Of a DNA stretch of 64,000 nucleotides, positions 42,508 through 56,000 are shown one piece after another. The position numbers were made by a program, and so were the translations under genes. The stretch comes from CAYLPJ01 sp964385465. GTDB taxonomy: Bacteria > Planctomycetota > Phycisphaerae > SM23-33. Where the stretch lies: the NCBI GenBank assembly GCA_964385465.1, contig CAYLPJ010000033.1:8497-72496 (forward strand). The letters are read 5' to 3'. Each line of letters starts with the position of its first letter. The stretch's first letter is position 1. The notes beneath the pieces were generated by a model that made no database searches, was not told where the DNA came from, and worked only from the letters and a program-made list of their open reading frames with translations.

Positions 42508-43632
42508 CTAAGCGCCCAGCCACGGGCAAGCGCATTCGCCGGCCGACAGGGGCTCGAACGTCGTCGTCAACTCCTGTGTGCCACCCGTCCCGGCCGCGCG
42601 ATAGCCGGCCTCGATGATCTCGACCACGTGGCGGGCGTGCTCGGCCGAGGCGACCGATGCCGTGCCGTCCACCACCCAGTCCACCAGTTGCATGACGTCC
42701 TCGAAGACGTGGCCCTCCCTCATGTCGGCGTGCCCGCCGGTGCCGTGGGGCTGGCGGTCGCCGTCGAGGCGCATCGGCTCGCCGTTAACGTCCGTGCCGA
42801 CCACCGAGCCCTCCGTGCCGTGAATGGTCGGATGGAAGCCCTTGGTGACCGACCCGGCGAACGCCCCGTATGCCACGCCCGTCAGGGAATCCCCGAAATC
42901 GATCAGCAGGAACGTGTTGTCGTCCATGTCGCACGGGATGGTCCGGCCTCGGTAGCGCCGCTCGGCCACCGCCACGCCGCTCATGGCCGTCACGCGGCGA
43001 GCGGGCCCGAGGATGCCGGTCAGGTTGTGCAGGCAGTAGACGACCACGTCGTACATCGGCCCGCCGCCGGGGCGGCGGAAGTACCAGGACGGATCCACCG
43101 TGCTTAGCACGTCCTCGCCGGTGCGGTACTCCTCGTCGAGGTGCCACCGCCCCGGCCCCGCGCCGGTGATAGCCCAGACCGCCCGGCCGATCGCGCCGTC
43201 CAGCACCCGCCGGCGGATGCGGCGGTTGTACGGCTGGAGCATCTGGCCCGGGCTGGCGACGAGGCGCACGTCCCGCTCGGCCGCGAGCGAGATCAACTCG
43301 TCGCACTCGGCGGTGGTCGTCGCCATCGTCTTGTTGAAATGCACGTGCCGGCCGGCGCGAATCGCGGCCAGGCCCTGCTGATGGTGCAGGCCGATGGGCG
43401 AGCAGAGGGTCACCGCGTCCACGGCCGGATCGGCCAGGAGGTCCTCGTAGGCCAGGTAGTGGGCGGCCACGCCGAACTTCTCCGCCGCCGCCCGCGCCCG
43501 TCCGGGTACGGGGTCGCACACGGCGGCCAGGTGCACGCGGCCGGCCACGTCGTCCATCGAGAGGTGCCCCAGCGCCCCGCGCATAGCGATGGCGCCGGCG
43601 CCGACAACGCCGATCCCGAGCCTTTCGGACAT
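42508..43632 (-). CDS. Gfo/Idh/MocA family NAD(P)-dependent oxidoreductase
   Basis: A protein of about 374 residues. ATG 43632 has GGGAGAG upstream, and the GxGxxG nucleotide motif GIGVVGAGAIA starts a few residues in, so the longer frame to 43674 is not needed. VDAVTLCSPIGLHHQQGLAA and HVHFNKTMATTTAE correspond to the loop that usually reads EKP. The Lys is kept while the flanking Glu and Pro are not. WYFRRPGGGPMYDVVVY is the dimer and substrate region. Members oxidise or reduce sugars and inositols with NAD(P). The specific substrate is unknown. It is likely part of sugar handling, given the neighbouring glycosidase operon. Confidence 0.88.
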   Translation of the reverse strand: MSERLGIGVVGAGAIAMRGALGHLSMDDVAGRVHLAAVCDPVPGRARAAAEKFGVAAHYLAYEDLLADPAVDAVTLCSPIGLHHQQGLAAIRAGRHVHFNKTMATTTAECDELISLAAERDVRLVASPGQMLQPYNRRIRRRVLDGAIGRAVWAITGAGPGRWHLDEEYRTGEDVLSTVDPSWYFRRPGGGPMYDVVVYCLHNLTGILGPARRVTAMSGVAVAERRYRGRTIPCDMDDNTFLLIDFGDSLTGVAYGAFAGSVTKGFHPTIHGTEGSVVGTDVNGEPMRLDGDRQPHGTGGHADMREGHVFEDVMQLVDWVVDGTASVASAEHARHVVEIIEAGYRAAGTGGTQELTTTFEPLSAGECACPWLGA

Positions 43633-43875
43633 GGGCTGCTCTCCCTTCATGGGCCGGGGAGAATCCCGCGGCACCGGCGTTCATACCGTCCGCCCGCATC
43701 GCTGGCAAGGGTGTCCTCCGGGGTCCGAAGCGCGGTTCAGCGGCGGAATATCGAGAGGGCCGGACGGGGAAACGGATTTGCCGTTACCCCAGTTATGACA
43801 ATAGTATCCGGGACACCGCATGGAAGTCTGCCCGGTCCGGGACCGGCGATGGGATTGTTAATCCCGCGTTGAAGC
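43633..43875. other. divergent intergenic region before the giant gene
   Basis: No gene. It contains the upstream region of the oxidoreductase gene, for which I find no clear promoter. TTATGACAATAGTATCC near 43794 is AT-rich and may be part of one. Confidence 0.25.
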
Positions 43876-43903
43876 TTGACTTATACGGCATTCTACATAC
43901 AAT
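43876..43903 (+). promoter_or_regulatory. strong sigma70-like promoter of the giant protein gene
   Basis: TTGACT at 43876-43881 and TACAAT at 43898-43903, spacer 16 bases. It stands out in an otherwise GC-rich region. Transcription would start near 43910 and leave a leader of about 135 nt before ATG 44046. An upstream in-frame TTG at 43869 would lie inside this promoter and is rejected as start. Confidence 0.7.
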
Positions 43904-44045
43904 CGATATTGGTTGCCGGCTCGCTCGCTCTCTGTCCGCGGCCGGCGGCCACGCCGTAGGGTCATTTGGCGAACTACACGCTTGCGCTAAGAGGAGGCGG
44001 GAGCCGCTACGTTCGGGCCCCCACCGTCTAGGAAAGGACTGGGCC

Positions 44046-47000
44046 ATGGTACCCCGAACGGAATTGCTGCGCGTTCACCCGGAATTCGAGGCTCTTGAGC
44101 AGCGGCTTCTTCTCTCGACCGGACAGGTGATCGCTCCCCCGGCGTCGTACGACATCGAGTTCTCCCTCGATATCGGCTCGGACTGCGAGCTCAGCGACCC
44201 GCAGGTCGACGGCGACGAGGGCTTCGACCCCGGCGACTTCTACGTCTGGAAGGGCCCCGACGTCGATGCCGCCAACGGCGGGCGCGACGGGCTGCGCGAC
44301 GACGGGTTCGCCCTCGGCACGGATATCTGGCCCGACCCCCCGGACTTGTTCGGAACCACCACCGTGCCGATCAGCAGCGGCGGCATCGAGAACTACCCCC
44401 GCTACCTCGACGCCGATGGGCAGGACACGCTGACGACGTGGCTGGGCGAGTACATCCCCCGGGACTTCCCGCTGGATACGCCGCTGGAGGAAGCCCAACT
44501 CCAGGAGAACCTCGTCTACGGGCCCGAAAACCTCCTGATCTCCTACGACGACGACGGCGACCCAGGCTGGCCGGACCTGGACATCCCAACCAGCGTGCCG
44601 TCGCCCGGGGGGGCGCTCTACGGCTCGACAGCCGGCGCCGACGAGGCCCTGGCGCTCACTGTCAACGCCGGCCCCGGCTCGGCGACCCTTGCCTCGCTGG
44701 CCCCGTTCGCCTCCGAGACCGACCTGCACGCCAGCCTGGCGCCCAACCCCGACACGGACGAGGGCGAGGACGACGACGTGGACTCCCTCGACGCCGTCCC
44801 CGGCGATCCCGAGGGCTACGTCTACTTCAGCGTGGACCACGAGGCCAACGGGGGCAAGGACCCCGGAACGATCTACGCCGTGGACTCCTACAACCCGGGC
44901 ACCACGATTCCGATCATCGCCGCCGATACCCATCTGGGGCTCAGCCCCGGCACCGACATCGACGCGTTCGAGTTCGTCTGGCTCGAGGTGCAGCCGCTCC
45001 CGACCGGCGGGCCGACCCCGCCGCAGGCAAACCGCATCCTGGCCCTGCTGTTCAGCGTCGACGGCGACGACCCGCTGACCGCCAACGTGGACGAATCCGG
45101 CGGCCTCGATCCGCGGGCCCTGTACGCGTCCCATATGGACGGCATCCACTTCGAGTATCTCCCCGGCGCGGACCTCGGCGACGACGTCGACGCCCTCGCC
45201 GCCTGGTCGGATGCCTTCGACGCGCCCGAACTCAAGTGGGACCAGCCGCCCACGCCCGTCTACTACGGGTGGAACCAGGAATCGACGTTCTCCACGGAGC
45301 CGGGATCCAGCTTCATCGTCGACGACTGGGTCTGCGAAGGAGCCGAGCCGGTCACCGAGATCACCTGGTGGGGCTCGTACCTCGGCTGGATGCAGCCGAC
45401 GCCGCCGCCGGATGCGCCGATGTCCTTCCACCTGGAGATCTACGAGGACATGGGCGAGGGGGGACCCGGCAGCAGCCCGGTCTGGATGGAGGACACCGGC
45501 GGGGCGGTCGAGGTCGAGTACGTCGGGGCCGACTACGACCCCCGAACCGGGCTCTACGAGACGTGCTTCGAGTTCTCCTACGAACTGGGCGAACCGTTCT
45601 GGCAGGCCGACGCCGGGCCGGCGACCTGGTGGCTGGGCATCGGTGCCGCCTACGAGGTGCCCCCGCAGTACGCCTGGGGCTGGAAGACGCTGCCCAACGA
45701 CGGCCGAACCGAGTGGGCCTACGACATGGGCACCGGCATGCAGCTCGAATGGGACGGCATGGGCTGGGACGTGGCCTTCGAGCTGGCCGGCCAGGCCGAC
45801 ACCGGCGGCGAGCCCAAGCACGTCCAGCCGTTTGACCGGCACGAAGGCGCCCAGCCGTCCTATGCGTGGGAAGAGCCCGGGGACCCCGAGCCGGTCTACC
45901 GCTACATCCAGGCCGCCGACGACTGGGTCTGCCAGGGCGGGGACGTCACGGAGCTCGTCTGGTGGGGCACCTACGAGAACAACGAGCGCTCTGACGGGCT
46001 CGACGGGTTCATGGTCGAGTTCTACCAGACCCATGCGGGCGGGACCTACGAGCTGCCCGGTGCGTACCTCGACTACCGATACCTGACCATGGGCGACATC
46101 AGCGAGCTGCCCACCGGCGTGCAGAACGTCGACGGCGAGGACGTGTACTTCTACTTCGCCGATCTCGCCGAGCCCTTCCAGCAGACCGCCGGAGAGACCT
46201 ACTGGCTGTCGATCACCGCCCAACCCCTCATCCCGGACATGCCCGAACGCTGGCAGTGGCAGGAGGCGGACAACGCCGCGGGGGCCATCCTCAACGCCGC
46301 GGCCGGCCGGGACGACGTCGTCGACTGGGCGACGATCTGGGAAAACGACGAGCCCCACAACCTCGCCTTCGAGGTCCACTCCGCTTCCGAGCCGCAGGAG
46401 CCGACAGTCAAGTGGTCCCAGCCGCCGGCGGCAAACCCCGGCGAGTTCGTCGCCTGGGATGAGCAGAGCATTTACGGCGGTTACCAGGTCGTCGCCGACG
46501 ACTGGATCTGCAATTCGGACCTGCCCGTCACCGACATCCACTGGTGGGGGTCGTTCGAGGGCTGGGACGACATGGCCCTGCCCCCCGAGCCGCCTTCCGC
46601 CTTCCACTTCGCCATCTGGACCAACGCCGAGCCCGGCGGCGGACCGCCCTTCAGCCACCCCGACCAGGTCGTCTGGGAGCACACCTGCACGGACTGGACG
46701 GCCCAATTCGTCGGCTTCGAGTACGACCCCCGCGACGGCCTGGTCGACGAGGCGATGTTCTACTTCGAGCAGGACCTGCCCCAACCGTTCTTCCAGGACC
46801 CCGGGGAGAACATCTACTGGCTGAGCATCGCGGCCATGTACGACGACCCGCAGAACGTCAGCAACCCCTGGGGCTGGGCGACGACCACGCACGAGGCGGA
46901 CTCGCCGCTGGAAGACGCCAACATCGTCTGGGCGCCCGTCATCCCCGAGGTCGGCGGCGACCCGTGGATGGAAGGCGGCGTGGTCGAGTGGGAGGGCGTC

Positions 47001-50000
47001 TCCTTCGACACCGCCTTCCAACTCACCACCGGTGAGGTCGGCCAGACGTTCGACTTCGATTTCGGCGACGCCCCGGACGGCTCCGGCGCGAACTTCCCGA
47101 CGCTCCTGGCCGGCGACGGCGCCCGCCACGACCTGCGCCCCGGCGGGCCCTACATGAGCTTCGATGACATCCCGCCCGACGCCGAGCCCGACGGGTGGCA
47201 GAGCTGGGACGCCCTCGGCGACGACAACCACGACGTCTGGGACGAGGACGGCGTGCTCCTGCCCGAAATGTACCGCGGTCAGACCGGCACGGTCACCGTG
47301 GCCGCCCGGCCGGGATTGTCCACCGGCTTCCTCTACCTCGATGCCTGGATCGACTGGAACGGCGACCTGGACTGGGACGACCCGGGCGAGAAGGTCCACA
47401 GCACGCTCGACGGGCCCATCGGTGCCGGCGATTACAGCTTCGACGTCGCCGTCCCGCCCGACGCGCTCAGCGAGTCCGTCTTCAGCCGCTTCCGCATCCA
47501 CAGCGAACCCGAGGATGTGGGGAGCATGGAGCTGGCGCCGGCCGGCGAGGCGCCCAACGGCGAGGTGGAGGACCACCAGGTCTTCCTCAGCGACCCGTTC
47601 GTCGAGATCGACCATTTCCTGTACTCGCGGGCGAGCCTCACCCTGGGCCTGCCCGGCGGGGGAACAGAGTTGGTCCGGATGGTCGGGCCCTCGCGGATGG
47701 ACGTGGAGTTCGACGGCGACGAGGGCGTGGCCTATGACGACGACGGCGACGGGCTGGACGAGGTCGTCGCCCGGCTGACGTCGATGGATTTCTACGGCAA
47801 TTCCTCGCTGGGGCCGGTCCACCTGACGCTCAACGAGGAACACGTCTCTCTCGGCGAGATCGAGGAGCAGGTCAACAACGCCCCCGGCATGCTGGACATC
47901 CCGCCTTTCGGCGTCGGCCAGGCCGACAGCTTCTTCGATGTCTTCTACCAGATCGATATCGGCGGGACGGTCCTGCACAACGAGGTCCCCGCTCGCATCA
48001 GCACCGCGATCACCTCCAAGCCGCCGGCCGACGACGAGACGTACGCCGACCTCGACGGTCTGGACATCCCCCTGTACGACGAAGACGGCAACCCCTCGGG
48101 GCTCTCGCTGGCCGGGGAGACCTACACGCCGCATCCGTCTTCCGAGCAGGACCTCTTCCCGAACACCAGGGCGGCCGTGCAGATCACCTGGCCGGACGAC
48201 ACCACCGAGCGGATCGGCCTGGGAGGCACGAGCGAGTGGCGCGTCCGCGTCGGGACGGCGGGGGAGGCCGCCGACGCCGACGCCGACGGGCTCGACGAGG
48301 TCCTTGCCGAGATCGTCGGACTGGGCCTGGCCGGCATCGGCTCGACCGGGCCGGTGACGGTGACGCTGAACCCCGCGTTCCTTTCGGCCGGCGAGATGGA
48401 GGAGCAGGTCAACGCCGTCGCGGGCACGCTGGACGTCCCGCCGTTCTCGACCGGGCACGTGGACAGCTTCTTCGACGTCTTCTTCGAGATCGAGGTGCCC
48501 GACGTCGGGACGCTGCACAACATCGACCCGCTGCTCCTGGAGACCGTGCTGCACCACAAGCCCCCGCTGGACGGCGAGACGTACGCCGTCGTCGGCGGGC
48601 CGGTGGAATTGTACGATGAAAGCGGCACGGCGACGGACGTGTGGGTCTCCGGGGGAGACTACGCGCCCGACCCCGTCGACTACGGCGACGCGCCGGATGC
48701 CTACCCCACGCTGCTGGCACAGAACGGCGCCCGCCACCACATCGTGCCCGGCTTCGCCCTCGGCTCGCTGGCCGATCGCGAGCCCGACGGCCAGCCCGAG
48801 CCCCTCGCCCTCGGCGACGACAACCTCGACGGCGCCGACGACGAGGACGGCGTGGTCTTCACCTCGCCCATCCTCCCCGGCCAGATCGCCACGTTCGACG
48901 TTTCCCTGACCAATCTCGACGGACGCGACGCCTTCCTTGACGTGTGGATCGACATCGACCGCAACAACTCCTGGGCCGAGCCCGCCGACCACGTGCTGAT
49001 CAGCGAGCCGCTCGTCGACGGCGTGAACCACCTGACCGTGCCGATTCCCCCCTCGGCCAACCCGGGCGAGACGTTCGCGCGCTTCCGCCTCAGTTCGACC
49101 GGCGACCTGCCGCCCGACGGCCCCGCCGAGGACGGCGAGGTCGAGGACTACGCCGTCGGCATCGCGATGGACTACGGCGACGCCCCCGAGCAGGGCTGGG
49201 GCTACCCGACCACGTGGGCCCGCAACGGCGCCCGCCACGCGACGATCGGCCCGTGGCTGGGCGAGCTGCGCGACGCCGACGCCGACGGCCAGCCCAACCC
49301 CGACGCCAGCGGCGACGACGCCGACCCCGACGGCGACGACGAGGACGGCGTGGTCATCCCCGGCCTCCAGCAGGGCCGGCCGGATACGATCCGCGTCACC
49401 GTCTCCGGCGGCGGCGGGCAGGTCTACGCGTGGATCGACTACGACGGCGACGGCGTGTGGGGATCGACCGCCGAAGAGCAGGTCTTCTCCGGCTACATGG
49501 GCGACGGCACGCACGGGTTCACCGTCACGCCCCCGTCCGGGTCGGTCACGGGGCAGACGTTCGCCCGCGTGCGGATCGTCTCGCAGGGCGTCGTTGGCCC
49601 CGACGGCCCGGCCGACAGCGGCGAGGTCGAGGACTACCCCGTCAGCATCGAGCCTGCCGGACAGGGCCTGGACTACGGCGATGCACCGGACGGCAGCGTC
49701 GGAAGCGGCTACGGCTACCCGACGGTCTTCGCCGACGACGGCGCGCGGCACGTGATCGGCGGGCCGTGGCTGGGCGACGACAACGACGCCCCGGACATCG
49801 AGCCGGACGGCCAGCCGGACATCGGCGCCTACGGCGACGACGCCGACATCACCCAGGCCATCGCCAACGACGACGAGGACGGCGTATCCATCCCCGCCGA
49901 GATGCTCGGGGCGCCCGTGGAGGTGACCGTCCAGGTCAACAGCCTCGACGGCTCCGGCGGCGTGGTGGAGGCCTGGATCGATTGGGACCACAGCGGCTCC

Positions 50001-53000
50001 TGGGAGCCCGACGAGCAGATCTTCTCCGGACCGCTGGCCAACGGGCAGCATACCTTCCCGGGCCATCCCACCGCGGACGTCGTCGGCGGGCTGACGTACG
50101 CCCGCGTCCGCATCAGCTCCGCCGGCGGCCTGGCCCCGACCGGCGAGGCCGCCGACGGCGAGGTCGAAGACCACCTCGTCTTCCTCCACGAGTTGCCCGC
50201 CGACGCCAAGTGGGCCCAGTGGCCCGACCTGACGACCAACGGCATCGACGTGAACCTCTCCAACCGCGTCCTGGCCGACGACTTCGAGTGCCGGGAGACC
50301 AGCCTGCTGACCGACGTGCACCTGTGGGGGTCGTGGCTGGGCGACCAGGTGGGCGAGATCCTCGGCGTCACGCTGAAAGTCTACGAGGACGACCCCGTCG
50401 GGCCCGGGGGGGTCAATCCGGACAATGAATACTCCATGCCCGGCGAATGGCTCTGGACGGGCCTGTTCACCAACGTCGAGATGCATCCCTACTTCACGCT
50501 GCCCGGCGAGGGCGAGTACTGGTGGGACCCCCGGACGGGAGAGCTCCTGCCCGACGCCGACAACACGGTCTGGCAACTCGATATCGACATCGACCCGGCC
50601 GAGGCGTTCCGCCAGACCGGCACGCCCGAGAGCCCGAAGATCTACTGGCTGAAGGCCACCGTCGAGACCGAGCTGGGGCAGTTCGGCTGGAAGACCCGCC
50701 GCTGGCCCGACCACTACATGGACGATGCCGTGTGGGACGACCCGGCCGCGGGGCAGTGGCAGGAGATGCGCTACCCGGCCGGTCACCCGTACCACGGCCT
50801 GGAGAACGACTCGCTGGACCTGGCGTTCCTGCTGACGTTCGACGAGGCTCCGGACCCGGACTTCGGCGACGCGCCGGAGGACGGGACGCTCTACCCGACG
50901 ACGCTGGCGCGCAACGGCGCGCGGCACGCCGTGGTGCCCGGCTACCACATGGGCGGCCTGATCGACGCCGAGCCGGACGGCCAGCCGTCCGCCGACGCCC
51001 TCGGCGACGACAACAACCCCTCGACCGCCGACGACGAGGACGGCGTGACCATCCCCGTACTGACGGCCGGGAACGCCGCGGACATCCAGATCGCCGTGAC
51101 CGACGTGCCCGGCATGGGCGGGTTCCTCAACGCCTGGATCGACTTCAACGCCGACGGGGACTGGGACGAGGCCAACGAGCAGGTCCTGGTCAATGCCCTG
51201 CCCGGCACGGGGCCGTACACGATCCAGGTCCCCGGCGGGGCCGCCGTGGGCGACACCTACGCCCGCGTCCGCCTCTCGACGGTTCGCGGCCCGGGCTACG
51301 ACGGGGCGGCCCCGGACGGCGAGGTCGAGGACTACCTCGTCACGATCGAGGAACCCACGCCCGCCGACGATCTCGGCGACGCCCCCGACAGCACGAACCA
51401 CCTCGGCGCGTCGATGAACGCGTACCCCGGCACGACGGCCAGCTTCCCGACCGCCTACTACGTGACCTCCCCGGACTCGGTGGGTCCGATCCACTGGGAC
51501 GCGCGGGACACCGCCTTCCTCGGCGTGAACGTGACCGGCGAGCAGATGGCGGACATGGGCCTGGACGAGGACCCGCGGAACAACATCGAGCCGGTGGGCA
51601 ACGTGCCCGATCTCGACGGTGCGGACGACGGCGTGGGCCCCGGCTTGATCTCGTTGACGCACGGCGAGATGAACACGTTCGATTTCCGCGCCACGTTCGT
51701 CTCCCCGGCCCAGGGGTACGTCAACGTCTGGTTCGACTTCAACCGCGACGGCGACTGGAATGACGTCATGCCCAACGGCGCCGCGGAATGGGCCGTGCAG
51801 AACAAGGCCGTCGGGGCGATGTCGCCGGGCACGTTCACCTTTGCCACCGACCCGTTCATGGCCTGGCACCCGGGGCCCGAGGTGGACCCGCTGTGGATGC
51901 GTATCACGCTGGGCGACAGGGAACTGGCCCCCGGCGAGAACGCCCCCCTCGAAGGCGGCGCCGGGCCCTACGACGGGTACGCCTTCGGTGAAACGGAGGA
52001 CTACATCCTCACCGACTACGACCAGCGGCTCTACGACTTCGGCGACGCGCCCGACACCGCCGGGACCGTCGGCTACCCGACGCTGCTGGCCAACAATGGG
52101 GCGAGGCACGTGCTGGGCAGCGGGCTGATGCTCGGGGCGACCGTCGACGCCGAGTTCGACGGCCGGCCCACGGCGAACGCCGACGGCGACGACCTGGCCG
52201 GCCCCGCCGCCGACGACGAGGACGGCGTGGAGTTCCTCACGCCGCTCTATCCCGGGCGCGAGGCACGCGTGAAGGTCACGCTCTCGCAGGACGCCCTGCT
52301 GAGCGCCTGGACCGACTTCGACGCCGACCAGACCTGGGGCGCCGGCGAGCAGGTCTTCGCCGACTTGCCCCTGATGGCCGGGGTGCACGTGCTGAACTTC
52401 CACGTCCCGGCCGGCGCGGTCTACGGCGATACGTACGCCCGCTTCCGTGTCAGCACCGAGCCGGGCCTGCCTCCCGCGGGCGTCGCGGCCGACGGCGAGG
52501 TAGAAGACTACCGCGTGTACCTCGAGCCGGAGCCGACGGACGTCAAGTGGGAGCAGGGCCCCGTCCCGGCCCAACCGGACAATGTCTTCTACGGCTGGAA
52601 CGAGCCGAGCATCTACGGCGGCCAGGTCGGCTACGACCACATCGCCGCCGACGACTGGGTCTGCACGGACGGCCAGCCCGTCACCGGCGCGCGGTGGTGG
52701 GGCTCCTTCCTCGGCTGGACCGAGCCGGCCCTCGACGCCCCCGATCTCGTGCTGCCCGACAGCTACCACCTGGCCATCTGGACCGACGATCCCGACGGCT
52801 CGGGCGAAGGCTTCAGCACGCCGGACACCGTCGTGTGGGAGTACATGGCCGCCGACGTCTCCGCCGAGTTCGTCGGCTGGGACTACGACCCCCGTAACGG
52901 CAGCTACGAGGCCTGCTTCCTCTTCGAGGCCGACGTGCCGATCGAGCAGTGGTTCTGGCAGGACGAGGCCGACAGCGCGGGCATCTACTGGCTGAGCGTG

Positions 53001-56000
53001 GCCGCCAACTACGTCACGGGCTTGCCCGAGCAGCACCGCTTCGGCTGGAAGACCGTCCGCCGCGACCCCGCGTCCCCGGCACCGGACGAGGCGGTGGCCG
53101 TGGTCCAGCCGACCATGCCGGCCCTCGGGCAGCAGTTCCTGGAGGGCGAGCCGCTGTCGCGGGTGAACGGCATGTTCGAGCAGTGGGACCTGGCGTTCGA
53201 GCTGAAGACGGCCGAGCCGGACCCGCAGGCCACCAAGTGGATCCAGAACCCCGACCTGGCCCCCACGGGCATGGACGTCTACAACTCGACGTACCCGATG
53301 GCTCCCACGATGCCGAGCGTCGTGCTGGCCGACGACTTCGAGTGCACCCAGCCCGGCACGATCACCGAGATCACGGTGTACGGTTCGTGGTACCACGACA
53401 CCGTCCCGCTCCACGGGCCCGAGTCGGTGGACTTCACGCTGAGCCTGCACGACAACGATTCCGTCGGTGGCGGGACCGGTGTACCGGGCAGCCTCCTGTG
53501 GCTGGGCGAGTACGGGCCCACCGAGTTCGACGTCGCGATCGTCCAGGAAGGCCTGCAAGAAGGCTGGTACAACCCGGTTACGGATGTCTACGAGTTTCCC
53601 GGCGACACGGCGTGCTGGAGCTACACGTTCCAGGTCGAACCGGGCGAGTTCACCCAACTGGGCACCCCCGATGCGCCGCGGACCTACTGGCTGGACGTCC
53701 AGGCCGCCCCGACCGACCCGGAGGCGCAGTTCGGGTGGAAGACGTCGCCGGAGTTCTGGAACAGCCCGGCCGCCTGGGCCGAGGGCACGGAGTTCCTGCC
53801 CCTGAACTGGCAGTTCCTGGGCCAGCCCGACGCCGGGGCCCTGGCCTTCGAGATCGCCACGACGACATGGCAGCCGGCCGTCGATCCGAAATGGTCCCAG
53901 CCGCCCGAGCCGTGGATGCCGTACGACGCCATCCACGGATGGGACGAGTTGAGCGTCTACGGCGGGCCGCAGGTCGTCGCCGACGACTGGCTCTGCACCA
54001 CGGCCGACCCCGTGACCGGCGTGCACTGGATCGGCTCCTTCCTCGACTGGCGGCAGCCGGACCTCCCCCAGCGGATGCCCGACGGCTTCCACCTGGGCAT
54101 CTGGACCGACGACCCCGGCACGGAGTTCAGCCATCCCGAGCAGCTTCTCTGGGAGTACACCGCCTGGGGCCAGTACGAGGGCTACCACGCCCTGCCGATG
54201 GGCTGGGACTGGGATCCCCGCATGGACGAGCCCATCCCCGAGCGGGCCTTCGCCTTCGGTGTGGACCTGCCCCGGGAGCACTGGTTCCACCAGGACCCGG
54301 GCGACAACATCTACTGGCTGAGCGTCGCGGCCGTCTACGACGGCGGCATGGCCGAGGTGGAGCACCCGTTCGGGATCAAGACGCGCCCGCGGGACCCGGC
54401 CAGCCCGGCCCCCGACGACGCGGTGCGGCTGCTGGACCCGACGGCCCCGCGGTTGCCCGGGGAGGAGGGCGGCTCGACGTCGACGGGCGCGCCGGTCTTC
54501 CCGGTGCCCAACGGCGCGTACGTGTCCGACGGCCCCGTGTCGTTCGGCGACCAGGAGCAAGCCACGCTGCACGGGTTCACGATGGTCAAGCGCGGCACCG
54601 ACGGCACGGTGGACCTGCCCATCGACGGCGGGACGACGCACGTGGATTCGTTCTTCGACGTCTTCGTCGAGATCGAGATCGGCGGGCAGGGCGGCGGGTC
54701 GGCCGATTCCTTCTTCGACGTCTTCGTCGAGATGGAGATCACCGACACCGGCGACAACACCTACGCCACCGAGATCCTCTCGATGGCCCCCATCGAGGGC
54801 GACGGGTGGATTCTGCGGCTGGACCCGACCCAGCCGGCCACGGGCTCGTTGAGCGTCTTCGACGAGGGCGGCGACTACCACGTGGACAGCTTCTTCGACG
54901 TCTTCGTCGAGCTCAGCGTCGACGGCGGACAGACCTACATGCCCGCCGGCGACGTCCTCATGCCGGACCTCGAGATCTGGTCGGACCACTACGTCGACGG
55001 CGAGCCGATCTACTGGCCCACGCCGGCGGAGTCCTGGGACATGGTCTTCGTCCTGACGGCCGCTGACCGCACGCCCCCGCACGTCGTGGATGTCTTCGTC
55101 CGCGGGACCGACTGGACCCCCGGGTTCCTGGCCGACCTCGAAGCGGCCGGGCTCGGCGACGCCGACTACGGCTACCACATCCCCGTCGGCTCCGACCCGG
55201 GCTACCAGTACGACCCGCTGGCCTGGGGCAACCTCGACCAGGTCACCGTCGTGTTCGACGAGGACGTGACCGTCACGCAGCACGACCTGACGGTCACCGG
55301 CGACAGCGCCTACCCGGTGGCGGGCTTCGCCTACGACTCCGCCGCCACCGCCGCCACGTGGACGCTGGCCGGCGACCTGCCCGCCGACGAAATCACGCTG
55401 GCGGTCACCGACGCCGTCCTGGACGCCTCGGGCAACCGACTGGACGGCGAGTGGGCGAACGGTTCGGACGACTACCCCTCCGGCGACGGCCTCGCCGGCG
55501 GGGCGTTCCTGTTCGACGTCAACGTCCTGCCGGGCGACGCCGATGGCAATGCCAAGGCGAACGCCCGCGACTACATCACCTACAAGCGCCACTGCGGCGA
55601 CACCGGCGTCGGCCCGGCCGAGGGCGACTTCGACGGCGACGGCGACGTCGACCGCGACGACCTGGCCGTCCTGCGGTCGGCCTGGGGCGAGTCGGTCACC
55701 GTGCCGCCCCCGGCCCCGATCGCCCCGCCGGCACCGCTTCAGGCCCGGGAAGACGGCGAGAAGACCGACCCCGTCGAGAGCAGCGACCCGCTCGCCGACG
55801 CCCCGGCCGCGCCGCTGGCCGTCCGGGAACTCACCGCCACCCAAGGCCCCGAGGCCGCCCTGGCCAGCTTCACGCCGGCGCCGCTGGTCGGACGCATCGC
55901 CCCGCCGGCCGAGCCGGTCTCGCTGGACCGCGGCCTGGTCGTCCGCCGCGGCGAGGCCGTCAACCGCCTCGTCCGCGATGTCTGGACGCGGGCCCTGGCC

